From Azadirachta indica (Eukaryota > Streptophyta > Magnoliopsida > Sapindales > Meliaceae), in contig CM040453.1 of assembly GCA_022749755.1 (NCBI GenBank), forward strand, positions 3,680,102 to 3,744,101: 64,000 nucleotides of DNA, written 5' to 3'. The position numbers and the translations under genes were made by a program. This document shows positions 1-13,400 of the stretch, piece after piece. Numbering within the stretch: the first letter of the stretch is position 1; the number at the start of each line of letters is the position of its first letter. The notes beneath the pieces are model-generated. The model searched no databases. It was not told where the DNA came from and saw nothing but the letters and a program-made list of their open reading frames with translations.

Positions 1-2887
1 CTCACATCATAAAGACATGGCGAATAGTATCATTAATCCTCAACTCTGCATCATGTCATTCACCTAACAATTTATTACTTTTGGTGCATATTAAATTAAA
101 TAAATCCTTCCCAGTTGTTTTAGATTTTGCCTAGTCAAAATTAGTTTAATAAATTTTTAATGCACACAAGAAAACTAAATCATACATCATTAAACTCTCT
201 GTTACTATTAATCCACACTGGTTTGGCTAACATACATAATCGATGAGTCGAGGCTGCTCTGCTTTCTCTGATCCAATTTAATCTCTGATGTTAAACAATT
301 CCTTCAAAATTTGACATATTTTATAAAAAATTAGTATATTATTTTCATTGATCAAATCTAATCTAATCTAATCGTCGTAATATAATTTTACTTATTATTT
401 ACTAAATATGAGTGATAAGCGAGTGAGTGATTGATTGATTGATAAAATATTAATTAATTTTCAGGTAATATTTTAAGTGGGGAAAATTATTTGTATCATT
501 CAATGATAAAATTTAAAAATTACAAAATTAAATTATTACATCACATGATGTATTATTTAATCCTCCAATCTAAAATTCGACAGCATTAGATTGAATATTT
601 ATATATCGGCCAACAATAAATTAGATTGAGTTAATTTTGACAAAAATTAATTCATTTTATTTTGAAATTGACAATATGGTTATTTATTTTTATTTTATAT
701 ATATATAAAGGAAGAATAGATAGCTAGTTGTTTTAGACCAGATGATGTAGTACCAAGTGGTCCTCTATTTGGATAACATCAAGGCCCCGCCCTTCGACCA
801 TCAGAATTAAACAATACAATTATCAACAAAAATCATTTCTTACTTTTTATTGAAAGGATAAAGACATCTTAACTTACAACCAATCTATCTTTTGTTTCAC
901 TTCATATTTCTGCTGCCTTCGTTTACGAAACTCATGATGGCAACAGTTTTCGACTATTTCTGTTTTCTTGTTTTCCTTATACTCATTTGTATTTGTAACG
1001 CAAGGAATTTGCCTTTTTAATTTTTTTATTTTTGTTTACATAAATTATTAAATTGATTTATATTGAATGATGGAAATTATATTTTACATGTTGCTTGAAA
1101 ATATAATTTTACTTATATCATGTGTCTACAAAATAAAGTATCATGTCCCTTAAAATGGTAGCAAAAAGAGATTTTTCATCCTTAGAAAAACAGAAGCATA
1201 TATTAATGTTATAGTTTCAATAACACTTGTTATTTAGTTGGATTACTTAAGAAGTTTCTGAAAAGGATTTCTGCTGCCTGGTTGTGTTATATATATATAT
1301 ATATATATAAAGTATGAATGAATTGTCCTCAATCATCTAGAATGGTGGAGGATAGATATCTCTCTTTAAAAATTTAATAATAATACTAATGATAGTGGGG
1401 AAGCAATCTATGAGTTAATGAAGGCCACACAATCTCCAGATAAATCAAATATTATCAATTGGGCCATGTTAATTGTCTTCTTTATATAATCATCTAGAAT
1501 GGTGGAAAATAGATATTTCACTTTAAAAATTACCTATTTTATTTGATTTGAATTATAATAATAATAGTAATATTCATGATAATGGAGAAGCAATGTCTCA
1601 GTTAAGACACACGATTTCAAAATAAATCAATATTATCAATTGGGTCAAGTTAATTGTTCAAACATTTTGGTCCACAACATTTTTAAATCATCAAAATTTG
1701 CAAGTGGGAATATATACCTTAGGGACTTTTTACCTTTTTCTTTTGATTTGGTGATATAAGATGTGAGATCTATGATCAGCTCAATTCATATTTTCACTAC
1801 TTAATATATACATATATATATATATATATTAATTAACAATAATTGTTTAGAATAATATATTTCAATTTGTAATTATAAAATTAGGATTTAAAATTGAGTT
1901 CTTCCTGCCGCTGGTACATGGGTTGTGAAAGATAATAAGATTAATGCATCGCATAATCAGAGTTGAAGTCAGCTCAGTCGAACGTCGTGGAAACATGTGG
2001 ACAGTACAAATAATGAAATGATACGTGGGGCTGCTTTTTCATAATTTCTGCAAGAGGATGTAATAAACAATGAAATGATTCTAATTTCCCTGGAAAGATG
2101 TAGACAGTATAAATAGATTTTCTACACGCCGGTGAAAAATACAGATAATGATTTCAGATTTTCTTTAAGGTGACAGATAAAAGATGTGAGGAGATAAGTA
2201 TACTTTTTTTTTTTGATATTTTTTCTCTAACTAATAAAAACTAAAATGTCCAGAGGAGGTATGCGTTAAAACCCCTTACCCATAATTGTGTTTTCTTAAA
2301 CCGTAAGGTTTTCGTAGAAAAAGCATAAACCAAAAGCCAATTTCAATCCAAAAAGTAAGTCAGCTTTATAAAGTTGCTTGCTATTTCTCCCTATTCTTGT
2401 TTCAATTTCAAAGGCATAAAAGCTGTCTTTCTTGCTTTTGAATTGTCGCTAGGCCCCAGAGTTGTGGCAAGCACCGTCAAAAAGATTCGGAGAGAATCAA
2501 TAACTTTGTGGAATACTCGACTATTAATCTTTTACTTTCGCCTGTTCATTTATATTTGACATTCAATAAGAAGCTACACTATCTAAATCCCAAGCAAACA
2601 TATGTGAAGTTTAATTATCATATTTGAATTCTATGATAATTAATTTAAGTTGCTTATTTTAAATAGATTTCATTTAAGAATAAAACAAATACAGACTCTA
2701 ATTTTGGATCAATATTAAGAGTTCGATATAGGTCTATCAGTGGGCTAGAGAGGAGGAAGTGGAGCAGTGAAAAACGAAAAAAGACCGGGAAGGACAGATA
2801 ATATTATTGTGAGGTGTAACCAGACATCCATCTAAAATGGGTCTCATTTCCTGAAAAAAACAAACTACATGTTTCTACAAACTCCTA
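1..2887. other. Intergenic region, AT-rich, no gene recognised
   Basis: No coding region with recognisable protein similarity was seen on either strand. The stretch holds TA microsatellites (about 1287-1310 and 1811-1830), a ~160 bp tandem duplication listed separately, and the 3' flank of the LIF2-like gene at its right end. A short open frame near 2374-2559 looks like chance. Confidence 0.6.
1331..1662. repeat. Diverged tandem duplication, two units of ~160-175 bp
   Basis: Unit 1 begins at 1331 and unit 2 at 1489, both with AATCATCTAGAATGGTGGA. Both then carry a block of ATA and ATT runs, a 'GGGAAGCAAT / GGAGAAGCAAT' segment, and end with ATTATCAATTGGG followed by TTAATTGT. Indels make the spacing drift from 158 to about 181 bp, so the duplication is not recent. 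Confidence 0.75.
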
Positions 2888-5655
2888 CTAATAGGGTCGG
2901 TATCTTCTGCCGCGGTTGCCATCATCACCGCCACTAGCACCAGCTCGTCCTCCATGTCCACCTGGACCACTGCCCCGATCGACTCTCCGTGGTCGAGGAG
3001 GTGGGGGCATCTGTACTCCAGGTTGCTGACTGCACAATCCCCAAATGGCAAATGTAAGAAATTGTTTTAACCTTTCAACTGTGTATCATTTGACACATAC
3101 TACTAAACTAAAAAGCAACTTACAGAACGTAGCCAATTCGACCATCTGGTAAGACCATCGGCACCATATGCATTCCAGCTGGCATTGGACCCCTACCATA
3201 TATCATGGGCTGTTTGCATATGCAGATTTTGGAGAGCAATTTTATTAATGATGAATGAACTCCATCAAAAAAAAAAAAAGGTTTACAGAGAGAATCAAAT
3301 ACCTGCTGGAAACTAGCAGCAACTCCAAATCCGGCACCTACAGCACCATATGGAGCCCCAGCAAAACCACCATACCCGGCATTTGGTAAATGGTTTGGAG
3401 GAACTCCAGCACCATAGGGAAAAACCCCTTCAGGTTTTTTTTCCGTCTGCGGCTTTGCAAGAACAACTTCCAATACTTGGCCTGCAGTTCAAGTCCATCA
3501 AACATTTATTCTAGGAATTAATAGTATGTCAAACAAAATTCACAATATACAAATGCATTCCTCTCAGACAACTATGAAGTGGAAGAAAACACGCAATTTT
3601 TCCTATTGGCACCTAAATGGCTGCATGCATGTAAATTAGCAAATATACAACCTGTGTGTTTTGTCACATTTCCTTAATTCTCCAGAATAAAGCCTCTGAA
3701 AGAGACTTACCATCAATTTCATATTTCTCGGTATCTTTGACAGCCTTCAATGCACATGACCTTTCAGCATAATGGATGAATCCAAAATCACGTTTCCCAG
3801 ATTTTCCAGGAGGCATGACCACTTTTGTCACTTCCCCATGGCGCTGGAATAGTTCTTTTAGTTGCTCAGTAGAAGTGTTGTCAGGTATATTTTTCACATA
3901 AAGAGCCTTCACCTGGAATCTCAAAATAGTGCATACCATTAGACCCACATCTTACAATTATTCAGCAGCAAAACATGGTCTCAGCAATGTTTCAACTAAT
4001 GGATAGGCAATTTTTCTTTTTCAAACGCATGTATAAGACAATCATTAACTTCAGAATTTTTCTTCCAAATTTGCCATCATCTCTAGCAGTCCAAAGCATC
4101 CTTAGAAATTGACATATAAAGGCCATCAACAAGGAATTACCCCCAGAGGTCAGGTGTCTCACATTTGGCCTCGTAGTCCGAAGAAGTTAAGACATGTCTC
4201 TTGAATCCCCCCAAAAAGAGAGACAAAAAGAATCCAGTAATCTCTCATTTGTATTTGCATGTGCGACACCCTGACCTATCTCCTACCTCATAAGTCATTA
4301 ACTATGAATATGCATACTGACTGGTCCACTTATTAAGTCAAACCATTTGCCAGGCTCTTTTGAATGTTTTCAATTTCTGAGAGTATATTCAACTTTATGG
4401 AAGATATTTCTTTATCTTAAATAGACACGAACAGAGAGAACCATTCTGAAAGCAACTTCAAATAAATTTCAAAGACTCGGGATGCTCTTATTCCTCCTGA
4501 CTTTACCTGGGAAGCAGCAGCAGAATGATCAGGTGTACTCTTTGGATCAGCCCATGTGACAGTTGGGGTATTCCCATCCAGCTTAAAGTTTGCATTTGTC
4601 ATTTTCTGCCTTGAATAATCAGCACAGGCATTGTTGTAATACAAAACAAAGGCAAAACCACGATTACGAGAAGAATTTTGAGGATCCTGTAATTAGAAGG
4701 GACAACAAAGAATAGCAGTGTAAGCAGTTACAACTTCACCTTGAAAGATAAAAGCATTAATAATCGAAAAGGTACCTTTATAAGCTCAATGGTTTCAACT
4801 CCTGGACCGACACCCTCGATGACTTTTCTGAACTCGTCTTCTGTCCAGCTCTTTGGAACATTACCAATAAAAAGCCTGTTTTTAGTTTCTGAGAGAGAAC
4901 ATCTTATTGTTTTACCCTGCAAAGATGATAAGCATCAAGAAGAAAATGCCAATCAAGATTGTGTGAAAGAGGCCGGGACAATATTGTCTCACTCAACCAA
5001 ATCATCCCTAGCATCTCCAATTTTCTAAAGACTAAGTAAATTTGTGATAGGATCTGCATCACCTTAAATTCTTTACTGTGTAACTCGTCAATGGCCTTTT
5101 TTGCAACATCTTTTGATTTGAATGCTACAAAAGCAAAACCCTTACTTTCTCCACTGTCCTTGTCTTTCATTAATCTCACCTGTAAAAATAATTTGAAACA
5201 ACAACAATATTGAATATAACAGTTAAGACAACAGAGATAATAACAGTTCTAACCTCAAAAACTTCGCCTATTGGTTCACACAGATCCCTCAAGTCTTCTT
5301 CCGAAGCATCCTTAGGAAGTCCACCAATAAAAACTTCAGAACCATTAGGAGGAAGGGCAAGAAGTTGGGCATGCTTCTCTTTCTCATCTTCGCTAATGGA
5401 AGCACTGGGCTTGTCTTCATCTTCCACATGTTCAGCATCATTGTGATTTCTATTTGCTTCCGGAGATTGATGTTTCTCATTAGGCCCAGATTTTGAATAT
5501 TCATATTCTTCCTCTTCATCATTTTCGTCAACATTTCCATCACCAGCTCCTTCTCCGTCATCATCTATTTGCTCTTCAACATCATCATCCATCTCTTCCA
5601 TGTAATTATCCTCATCAAGATCCACCCGCTCCTCAACTTCTGTGCTCTCTGCCAT
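2888..5655 (-). CDS. LIF2: LIF2-like heterogeneous nuclear ribonucleoprotein (hnRNP Q/R type), three RRMs
   Basis: RNA-binding nuclear protein of about 482 aa. Coding exons on the minus strand: 5655-5254, 5179-5063, 4916-4776, 4686-4507, 3912-3711, 3481-3303, 3209-3124 and 3029-2888; all junctions are GT..AG and the reading frame stays open. The first ~100 residues are very acidic (Asp/Glu runs). RRM1 (~106-182) has VFIGGL and KGFAFVAF; RRM2 (~187-268) has LFIGNV and RGFAFVLY; RRM3 (~282-358) has LYVKNI and RDFGFIHY. The tail is rich in Gly, Pro and Tyr, then Arg/Gly (GRRYRPY at the end). This matches Arabidopsis LIF2 (LHP1-interacting factor 2, about 495 aa), which works with the chromatin protein LHP1 in gene regulation. 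LIF2 has close plant paralogues, so the exact orthologue assignment is an inference. Confidence 0.9.
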
Positions 5656-6590
5656 GACTGTTTCAAGTTGCGGAACTTATCATCCAACAACAGTGCCTGA
5701 ACAACATCAAATCACCTTCAAAATTCAATAAACAATAGCAAAATGAAAACTGCCACCAAAATATTCATGATGCAGATTAATAGAACATTTTTTTTTCCTT
5801 TTCGAGACATGTATCAAAAATGTATACCAAACTGCAAGCTCAAGAGCTAAAAGTATCAATTCCACTCCGCAAAGCCTCACAGTATCACTCAGGAAAGTGA
5901 AGCTGTATTATCAAACTTTTAAAGGGCTGACATCACACACAAAAGAGATCACAATTCCCTTTAGCAACCATAATGGGCCAGAACAGATGTAAAAATGTTT
6001 TACCAAAGACAAATTACCTACATCCTTTACAAAATTATATATTAATGATGCCTAAATATAAAATTTCTAACAAACCGAAAGTTACTAACAGCTAATCTCT
6101 ACACAGAAACCCGGAATTTATAAATCACAAAACTTTTTAACATTTAAAATGGTAAACCTAGATGGTCCATAAAAAAGGTGAAAATCCAAACCGCATTGAA
6201 ACCCTAAAGCTGACATCAAAACGACCAAAGTGCGGCGAGTCATTAGAGATAAATTCAATAATGAATTGTTCAGTTACAGGAATTCGATTGCATGCAAATA
6301 ATTTACAGGTTCAAATCAAATGAACTGAAAAAATTGCTTAGGGTAGGACTTACCTGAAGAAATGGGACCATAATTTTTTTGGGCAGAATAGAAATAGAAA
6401 CAGAAAAATATAGCTGATAACAGCAGTAAATAAGTGAGATATTTGGCATACCAGTTGAATGTATTTGTGTTTGGTGGGTTGTTGTTTTTGCTTTCTCTGT
6501 TTCTGTTTTTCTGTTTTCTCCGGTATCAAAATGTAGAGTGTCTCTATCTGTGATTCTATCCGACCAAACTCAAACAAGGGTTTTCTTTCT
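5656..6590 (-). promoter_or_regulatory. 5' UTR of the LIF2-like gene with a leader intron
   Basis: Just upstream of the start codon a good acceptor (TTCAG before 5696) pairs with a strong donor, CAG|GTAAGT, whose first intron base is 6353. This predicts a ~657 bp intron in the 5' UTR (6353-5697) and a first non-coding exon from 6354 to about 6590. Leader introns are common in plant RNA-binding protein genes and often raise expression. The transcription start is not fixed. Confidence 0.6.
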
Positions 6591-6599
6591 CTCCTTACA

Positions 6600-7642
6600 G
6601 ACGAAACTAATTGGGAAAGTGCGGAAATAGTCTGTGAACAGATGTACAGAGTGTGAGAATTTGCTAATCAAATACAGCCACGTCATTTTTTTAATCCCTG
6701 AATGACTAAAACACCCTTGTTTAGCCGACCGCACTCAATGAACAAACTTAGGTCTCGTGTACAATGTGCGACATGCCAACGTCGTGAAAAGTAAACTTCT
6801 CGTTCTAAATTTTTCCAACAAAGAAGTCGAACATTTTTTGTTTTCTCGACTATTTGCCACTTTGAAAATTTTAGATATTCCATTTTAATAACCACTACTT
6901 AATAAAATTTTGTTAGGTTTTATTTTTATTATTATTATTATTATTATTATTAATTAACTCTAAATATATATACATATACAGACATATGTGATAAAATTTT
7001 ATTATAGATTATTGAAAAAATAAATATAATTTTATCTTAATAATATTTTTTTCATTCAAAATTTGTTACCAAAATGATAAAATTTTATCAAATAAGCATA
7101 CAAATAAGGTGTTATCATATGTTGCATTTAAGATTCTCATATTTTCAAATTTGGATTAATGTTACATTGTAGATTTAGTTAAATTATTAACAGCTTTAAA
7201 ATGAAAAAGAAAAAAATTTACCAAATTAATAATACAAACTATAAAGATTGAAATAGTTTCTCAATATCTATTTTTACATTTCTATTAAATGTTAATTGGC
7301 CTAGAAATAATAATATACATGAGTCCTACTTGGTAGTGTATTCTCGAGTTGGGCGTTTAATCTGATATCAGTGTTTATAGATATTTGACTTACTATAAAT
7401 ATAGACGAAATTAAAAAATTAAAAAAAACAAACTATTATGTATTAGAAAAAGTTTTACATATAAATTGATCATATATATCGCCACTTACTGACATGGTAT
7501 AACAAATGATTTAATTTTGATAAATAAAATTAATGAGAAAGAAATTTATTAAATTTAAATGAATAAATAAAAATTTATTTTATCTAGATCCCAAACCCAA
7601 AGTTGTCAAACAAGCTTAGCAATAATTTGACAACAATCACAT
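6600..7642. other. Intergenic spacer
   Basis: Holds the LIF2-like promoter at the left and the 3' flank of the gulonolactone oxidase gene at the right. It contains an ATT trinucleotide run at about 6925-6952 and AT-rich sequence. No further gene was seen. Confidence 0.6.
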
Positions 7643-9885
7643 TCACATAAGCTTCTTCTTAGAACTGGTCCGGGTACAAACTCTTGCATCCTTGTAAACT
7701 TTACCCGGTCGACAGAAATAACCCTTTTTTGGTGCACAGTGATTATCTTCGGAACAAATGCATAATCCTTCTAATGCACAGCCATCCTTTGTTATGGTCA
7801 CCCCGTCTTTCAATCCAAGAACTTGGTCTGTCCACTCGCTCGAAAATAGCCCTAACGGGTCATACTTGTCTTTAACTTTGAGGAATTCTCCAGCATTTTT
7901 GTATTTCTTGATTGCTCCATCAAACACCAAGTTTCGATTCTTTCCCCAGTGCGGAAATCCTCCATATTTGAACACTGCCAGTTGTTCTATTTCTTCAAGT
8001 ATGTCTTCATAAAGTCTTGGAGTCGATGGATCTTTGCTTCTGTAATATGTGATGTCGAAATCTAATGAATCTTCTTGTTTGCCTAAGTAAGCACTTGAAG
8101 CTTTAACATAGCGCATGAGAATTCCATTGTAGACTTCTAGACCACATAATGATTTAGACTCTAATTGAATTAGTTTCTGTACATCTTCTATAAAATTTTT
8201 AACTGCAGATAATCTGATACTGAATGTAGTTTGGTGAAAGAACTCGCCCTTCAGTCTAGGATCCCAAGCGCATCCTGTCAGCATTGAATCTTCAGGACTA
8301 TCGAGACAGGTCCCTGATGATTGAAGACGATTGTGATATCCAATTACAGGATAGCCCGTAAAGATTTTACCTGTCAATCAAAAAATTCACATATTTTAAA
8401 TCAGTTACCACCTGGCTGCAGAATAAAATCATTAGCTATAGATTAAATATAAACAGACCGATGATTGCTAAACACTAAAAATACAATGCAATAGTTACAA
8501 ATGCATAGTCTATTATATTAATGTAATAGTGGGAGCTTTTCGCAAATACCATTATTTGTTAAACCAAATGCAGCAGTGGTGAGAGCTGATGTAATAAGCT
8601 TTGCGCCAAGGCACTTTCCATCAGCATCATTTGTGGATTCTTGATTCTCCTCTGATTAAACAACACAGATTAACCACCAATATAAAAACTCATCCTTTAG
8701 ACTAATCATAGTAAGTCACCATTTAAAGAAGAAATCAGAGCTAACCAGCAGTTCTGATGACGGCTAAAACAACCGAAGATGTGGAGCGGAATGGAATGTA
8801 ATCATATAAACCATTGGCTGAAGTGTTTGAGGAAACGCGATCATCAACTCGATAGACTGCCTTGCGTTGACTTGGGTACCAAGTTATGTCCGCAAACTCG
8901 TGTTGATGGCCAAAGCTAGTTGCTTGATCTCCCAAGTCTGAATCATTCTTAATCCGGTATGTGATCGATCGCTTAAAGAGAGGTTGCAACTTCAGAGTAA
9001 CCTATATATGTCAAAAGATTTCTATCTTTAGTCTCCTTTTGGGTTCGTCTTCAATTTTGTTTCTAATATTGTGTTAATTATTTATATCAGAAAGAAAGTT
9101 TATCAGGAAAAGCCAAACCGTTAGTGCATAACAAATTAATACCACCAGGAATATTACTATAATCATACCTGAGATATAACTCCGAGGACACCAAGTGAAA
9201 CTTTAGCTGCGGAAAAATCTCGATCATTCTCATCAAGCACTCTGACCTTAGCATATCCATCTTTGGGTTTTGCAGGAGTTACAATTTTTAATTCAACAAC
9301 GTAATCATGAATCGAACTGCCTCTTCCCCACAATGAGCTCCCATGAGCACCCGTGCCAATCAAGCCACCGATCGTCAAGCCCCACCAATACGGCGTATAC
9401 GGCAGCGCCAACCCGGCCTTGGCGGATTCATTAATTATCTGCCGCAATGTCACGCCACTCTCCACCGTTATTGTCATTGCTTGAACATCGATTTTTAATG
9501 TACGGTTAAGATATTTTGTGCTTATAAGCAATCCATCTTGGCCGTCTGGGCAAACGAGCTTGGTAACGCTGTGAGAGAAACGAGTTGCAACCTTCATTTT
9601 TCTTTCGGCCTTGGTTGCCGCTGATACAACTGAGATAAGCTCTTGTTCTGAAGTTGGGTACGACACATTAGCTGCTTTACACACGCTTCGATCGGGAAAC
9701 ATGCCGTAGGAGTTTGTGATGGTGCAGCTGGAATTATTCGAAGAACATTTGATTGGATCCTCGGGAGGAGTACAACTCACGATAAGGACTAATATGAAAA
9801 CACATACTGATCGGAGTAATGTATGTTTGGAACACAGAAATGCCATTTCTGATAAAAGTTGGAGGGTATGATGAATCAAATTCAT
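7643..9885 (-). CDS. L-gulono-1,4-lactone oxidase-like FAD enzyme, secreted
   Basis: Flavoprotein of about 600 aa in the plant GulLO family, whose members are proposed to oxidise L-gulono-1,4-lactone to ascorbate. Exons: 9885-9169, 9001-8746, 8651-8550 and 8370-7643; all junctions are GT..AG. A hydrophobic signal peptide lies near the N-terminus ([16 protein letters not shown], ~23-38), so the product probably enters the secretory route. The FAD-binding PCMH-type domain follows, with RFSHS (~102-106, His near the usual flavin site) and the [18 protein letters not shown] stretch. The HWGK motif typical of aldonolactone oxidoreductases is at ~499-502. The Cys-rich C-terminal segment is usual for the plant family. 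Met14 is an alternative start that gives a more classical signal peptide. Length matches the Arabidopsis GulLO proteins (about 590 aa). The substrate is inferred from family only. Confidence 0.9.
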
Positions 9886-9953
9886 TCTTCTTCGATCGTT
9901 TAATTAGAAAGAAATATAGTGGCAGCCTCTACATGCAATGATGATGTTACACA

Positions 9954-9961
9954 TATTTATA
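9954..9961 (-). promoter_or_regulatory. Probable TATA box of the gulonolactone oxidase-like gene
   Basis: TATAAATA on the minus strand, about 70 bp upstream of the first ATG (9885). That spacing gives a 5' UTR of roughly 40 nt and fits use of this first ATG. A CACGTGTC element (G-box/ABRE-like) lies further upstream near 10151. Confidence 0.5.
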
Positions 9962-9989
9962 GTTGTGTAGCGTACAAGGATTTCATACA

Positions 9990-12490
9990 AAGGTTTGTAA
10001 CATATAAAAACTACTCCAGGTCCAGGTCACAGCTGGATGCTTTGAAGTCAAGATCTCTCTAATGGCCATCATCATTTTCTCTTTTATTTTCGCTAAAGCT
10101 TATATTGAAATCATATATATGTGAGAGTCTTATTATTTTTAAGATCTCTCCACGTGTCACAATCTCACAGACTTTGACTCTGAAAACTGAAATGGATTGA
10201 CGGTAAACATGGAAGAGAGATAAAGAGTGGAGGAAGTGAGAAGTGCATATATAGTATATATAAATATATGTATGCATATGCTAATGATGAGTGCGTAACA
10301 TGTGTTGGATTCCGCACTGAAATTTTTGCACAAGTTAGTCAGTGCATGAATGCCACATTAAAAGAATTTTAAGTCAGTGGAGGGATTATGGTTTATACTT
10401 AATCCCCATATTTCTGTTGTGGCAAATCTATAATGGAACTCCGGTGGCGACATGATCTTCGTTTTATCTGCCACTTTCTTATTCTGAAGTTCCCACTTTC
10501 CATGATTACAATGTGGGTTCACAGAGTAAGTGATCAATGTTAATGAATTTCTTTTATAACCATTTGAAAATTTGGTCTTCAATTAATTAATTGGTCCACA
10601 CATGATTATAAAGGAAGCAATCACTGAGTTTCCTATTGTTATATAATTACATGAACTATATACATGACATTAAAGTCCTTTTAATTCTTTCTTAACTTAT
10701 TATGTATGAAGAAAAATATGTAATCAATTAATGGTTGATAACTACCCAACTATACATTTAATATACATAGTGTATGTGTGTGTGGCAGTCGATCATCAAT
10801 CATGAAACTGTTGAAATTTGGATTGAAATTAATTTTTTCATTATTTTTAAATAATGCATTTTAATTTACATTTATTAGTAAGCAGCCTTTAAACCTACCA
10901 TCACCCTTCCTGTAATAACAAAATATATGTTATACGTCGTTGCCCACAGGATTTTGATAGATTTCCTTATAATATTTGAAATCACTGCTATATCTGATAT
11001 ATAGATCACGTAAGCTGTTATATATATATATATATATATAAATATATATATATATAAAATCATTGTCTCTGTCTTGTAGCTCTTTCTTTCTAACTTAGTA
11101 GAAAGAGTAGAATAGTATGCCAACATCAAAAGATTTTTGCAACGTTTTTACATCTGTTAGACGTCCTTTGATAAGACCCACTACTATGTTGGGTCATCGC
11201 ACTAAAAAAAAAAAAAAAGCTATACACAACCAATACAGTTTTTCTGGGTGTGGAAAGAATTAACTTGAGGATAAATGATATTTCCATCTACTAAGGCTGC
11301 AATAGCGATGGGACAAATCTGTCAGCAACCATTCTTCTGGAAAAGAGATTTAGATCATCAACTTCTTAAATTATGTAATATTGAATTCAAATGGTTTCTA
11401 AACAAACACTCTGACTCACCATTTTCACGTTCAATATATATCTTAATCTTTCTCATCCTTGCTTCTAAAACTTACGGTATTTCGCCAAAACCATAAACTT
11501 CCCATATTGTGCATGACTTCGTCTAAACTTTTATGAAAATACAGAAATTTTGTGTTAAATGTTTTCATACCCAGAATGCATAAGCTGGTTTCAAATTTTA
11601 AGCTTGAAAAAAAAAATCTCTATAAGTATGCCAAGTTTTCTAATTGATGGGCAGTTGATTCCTCAATAAATATATAGCTGACATACAGAAAGAAACAAAG
11701 AAAAAAATAACCAGAGATTAATATATAGATTGATATTTCATCACCAATTTTGAAGGAGATTTTTTTTTTTTTAAAAAAAAAAAGACTACTTAGTGGCTTC
11801 TTTATATATAAACAGAGGACCAATAATATGCATATATGATTTAATATATAAACCTGAAAGCAAATATTGCAGAAAAATAGCAAAAAAAACCTCGAGGCAT
11901 AGCTTATTTTTCCTGAGTCAAAAGTCTGTGGGAAGCTTTACTTCGTGCATGACACGATGTTACACGGGCAGGGAACATCCGGTATAACTTGATGAGAGCT
12001 CAATTAGCATTTGCAGAAGACATACTTATGAGTAATCTTTAATCTAGTTTCAGTTATATAAGCGTGATTTTCCTGTTGTATGGAAAAGGACGCTAGGCCA
12101 GCAGAAAATGTTGGTCAATGCTGGTTAATCATCGAGTACTTTAAAAATATTAAATCATCGACATTGCCCGTTTGGCTATTGCTTCGGGAAACACGTCTCA
12201 GAACAATTGATTAATTAGCCAATCAAGTAACGGGGTCTCTGTTTTTTTCACTCCTCAGGTTTCTTTAATTTACTTCTTTTAGTGTTTTTTCTGGGTACAT
12301 CTTTTTCATAAACGAATCCTGCGACCTGCCTATCAAGTTGCTTAGACTCTCAGCAGGTTTGCTATTATTTGAGTCCTAATTAATCATGATGTCGTAGAGG
12401 CAATGAGTTGGGTACTCATTTATGTTCATTCGTTTGCAGTTGGAATTAATATTATCAACCAAACTCATCTCTCCCTATTGCGAATTTTTT
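9990..12490. other. Intergenic region, no gene recognised
   Basis: Promoter side of the gulonolactone oxidase-like gene, then AT-rich DNA with a TA microsatellite at about 11020-11055 and poly-A or poly-T runs near 11203-11217 and 11759-11783. Short open frames occur here but show no recognisable domains. Confidence 0.55.
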
Positions 12491-12494
12491 TAGT

Positions 12495-13125
12495 TCATTT
12501 TTAGAGCCTTACGTATGAACTAATGAAGGTGGCTATTCCAATCCTACCGGCCCCTTGATTGAAACACACCTTTTTTTTTGCTTTCATGCTGCTATGCAAA
12601 CGTACGGCAATACCCTGAGGGTCCAAAACTAGTAAAGCAGGTGGTTTTCGTGCCTTAATTGGAGGACACAATTTGATTGCCACACAACATTGCTTACTCT
12701 TTTTGTTTCAACATCAGTTGAGTGGAGGAATACTGTGCCCTCCACGGGATATGCACGTCGTGTTCTGTCCATGAACAGAAATACTTTGTTCCATTGCGGT
12801 AATATTGCAGAAATACTTCGTTCATTCGTGGCCCGATACCCTTTCGAAAGCGAGCAATGACCGCGATCCAAGCTTTTCTGTTCACTTCTTCTTTACAATC
12901 AATGTCCATAAATATAGAATACTTTTCCCAGATTGATAGGCACCGTAATGTTCCCATCCTACCATGCAATCCGGTTCCAAACTTGGGTTGACAAATTCTT
13001 CAGGTTCTGGATCACGAATTCTCAATGCGCAGCGTTCATCATTCGGACACTCACGTTTCAGTTCCCTTGGTCTATTCTCAGTGGGTTTTACCGGGCAAAA
13101 AGTGCCGAAGACCCACAAAAACTAG
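12495..13125 (-). pseudogene. Possible decayed coding relic, unrecognised
   Basis: This block is visibly less AT-rich than its flanks. On the minus strand it gives protein-like text in three frames that seem to continue one another. One frame carries CALRIRDPEPEEFVNP and GWEHYGAYQSGKSILYLW (about 13118-12900). A second carries NRKAWIAVIARFRKGIGPRM and EVFLQYYRNGTKYFC (about 12890-12760). The first frame resumes with KARKPPALLVLDPQGIAVRL (about 12660-12590). No family was recognised and no start or splice signals join the pieces cleanly, so a frameshifted pseudogene or the 3' remnant of a gene is the likeliest reading. Chance open frames cannot be excluded. Confidence 0.35.
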
Positions 13126-13400
13126 AAAGCATATTTTAACTTTTAACGTGCGTAAATTATACACAAATATTTTAATAACGAATGCAAATGTCTTAAACAT
13201 CACAAAAAGAAAAATGAGGCAAAGACCAAGCAAACCCCTAACACATTCACATTCTAAGCACAACCTCCAACAATTGTGAGACATGAAGCGACAAAAAGGC
13301 AGGATTTCCCTTAATTACAATTCAAATGTCACAGCTGCTGACATATATATCTACACTTGGGACAAATCGCGTAGACCTACAAGAGCAAGAAAACATTTTA

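Noticed and set aside
2374..2559. Short plus-strand open frame
   Set aside because: No domain, no codon or splice context; it lies in AT-rich intergenic DNA.
11275..11496. Plus-strand 73-codon frame
   Set aside because: No recognisable domain and no supporting splice or promoter signals.
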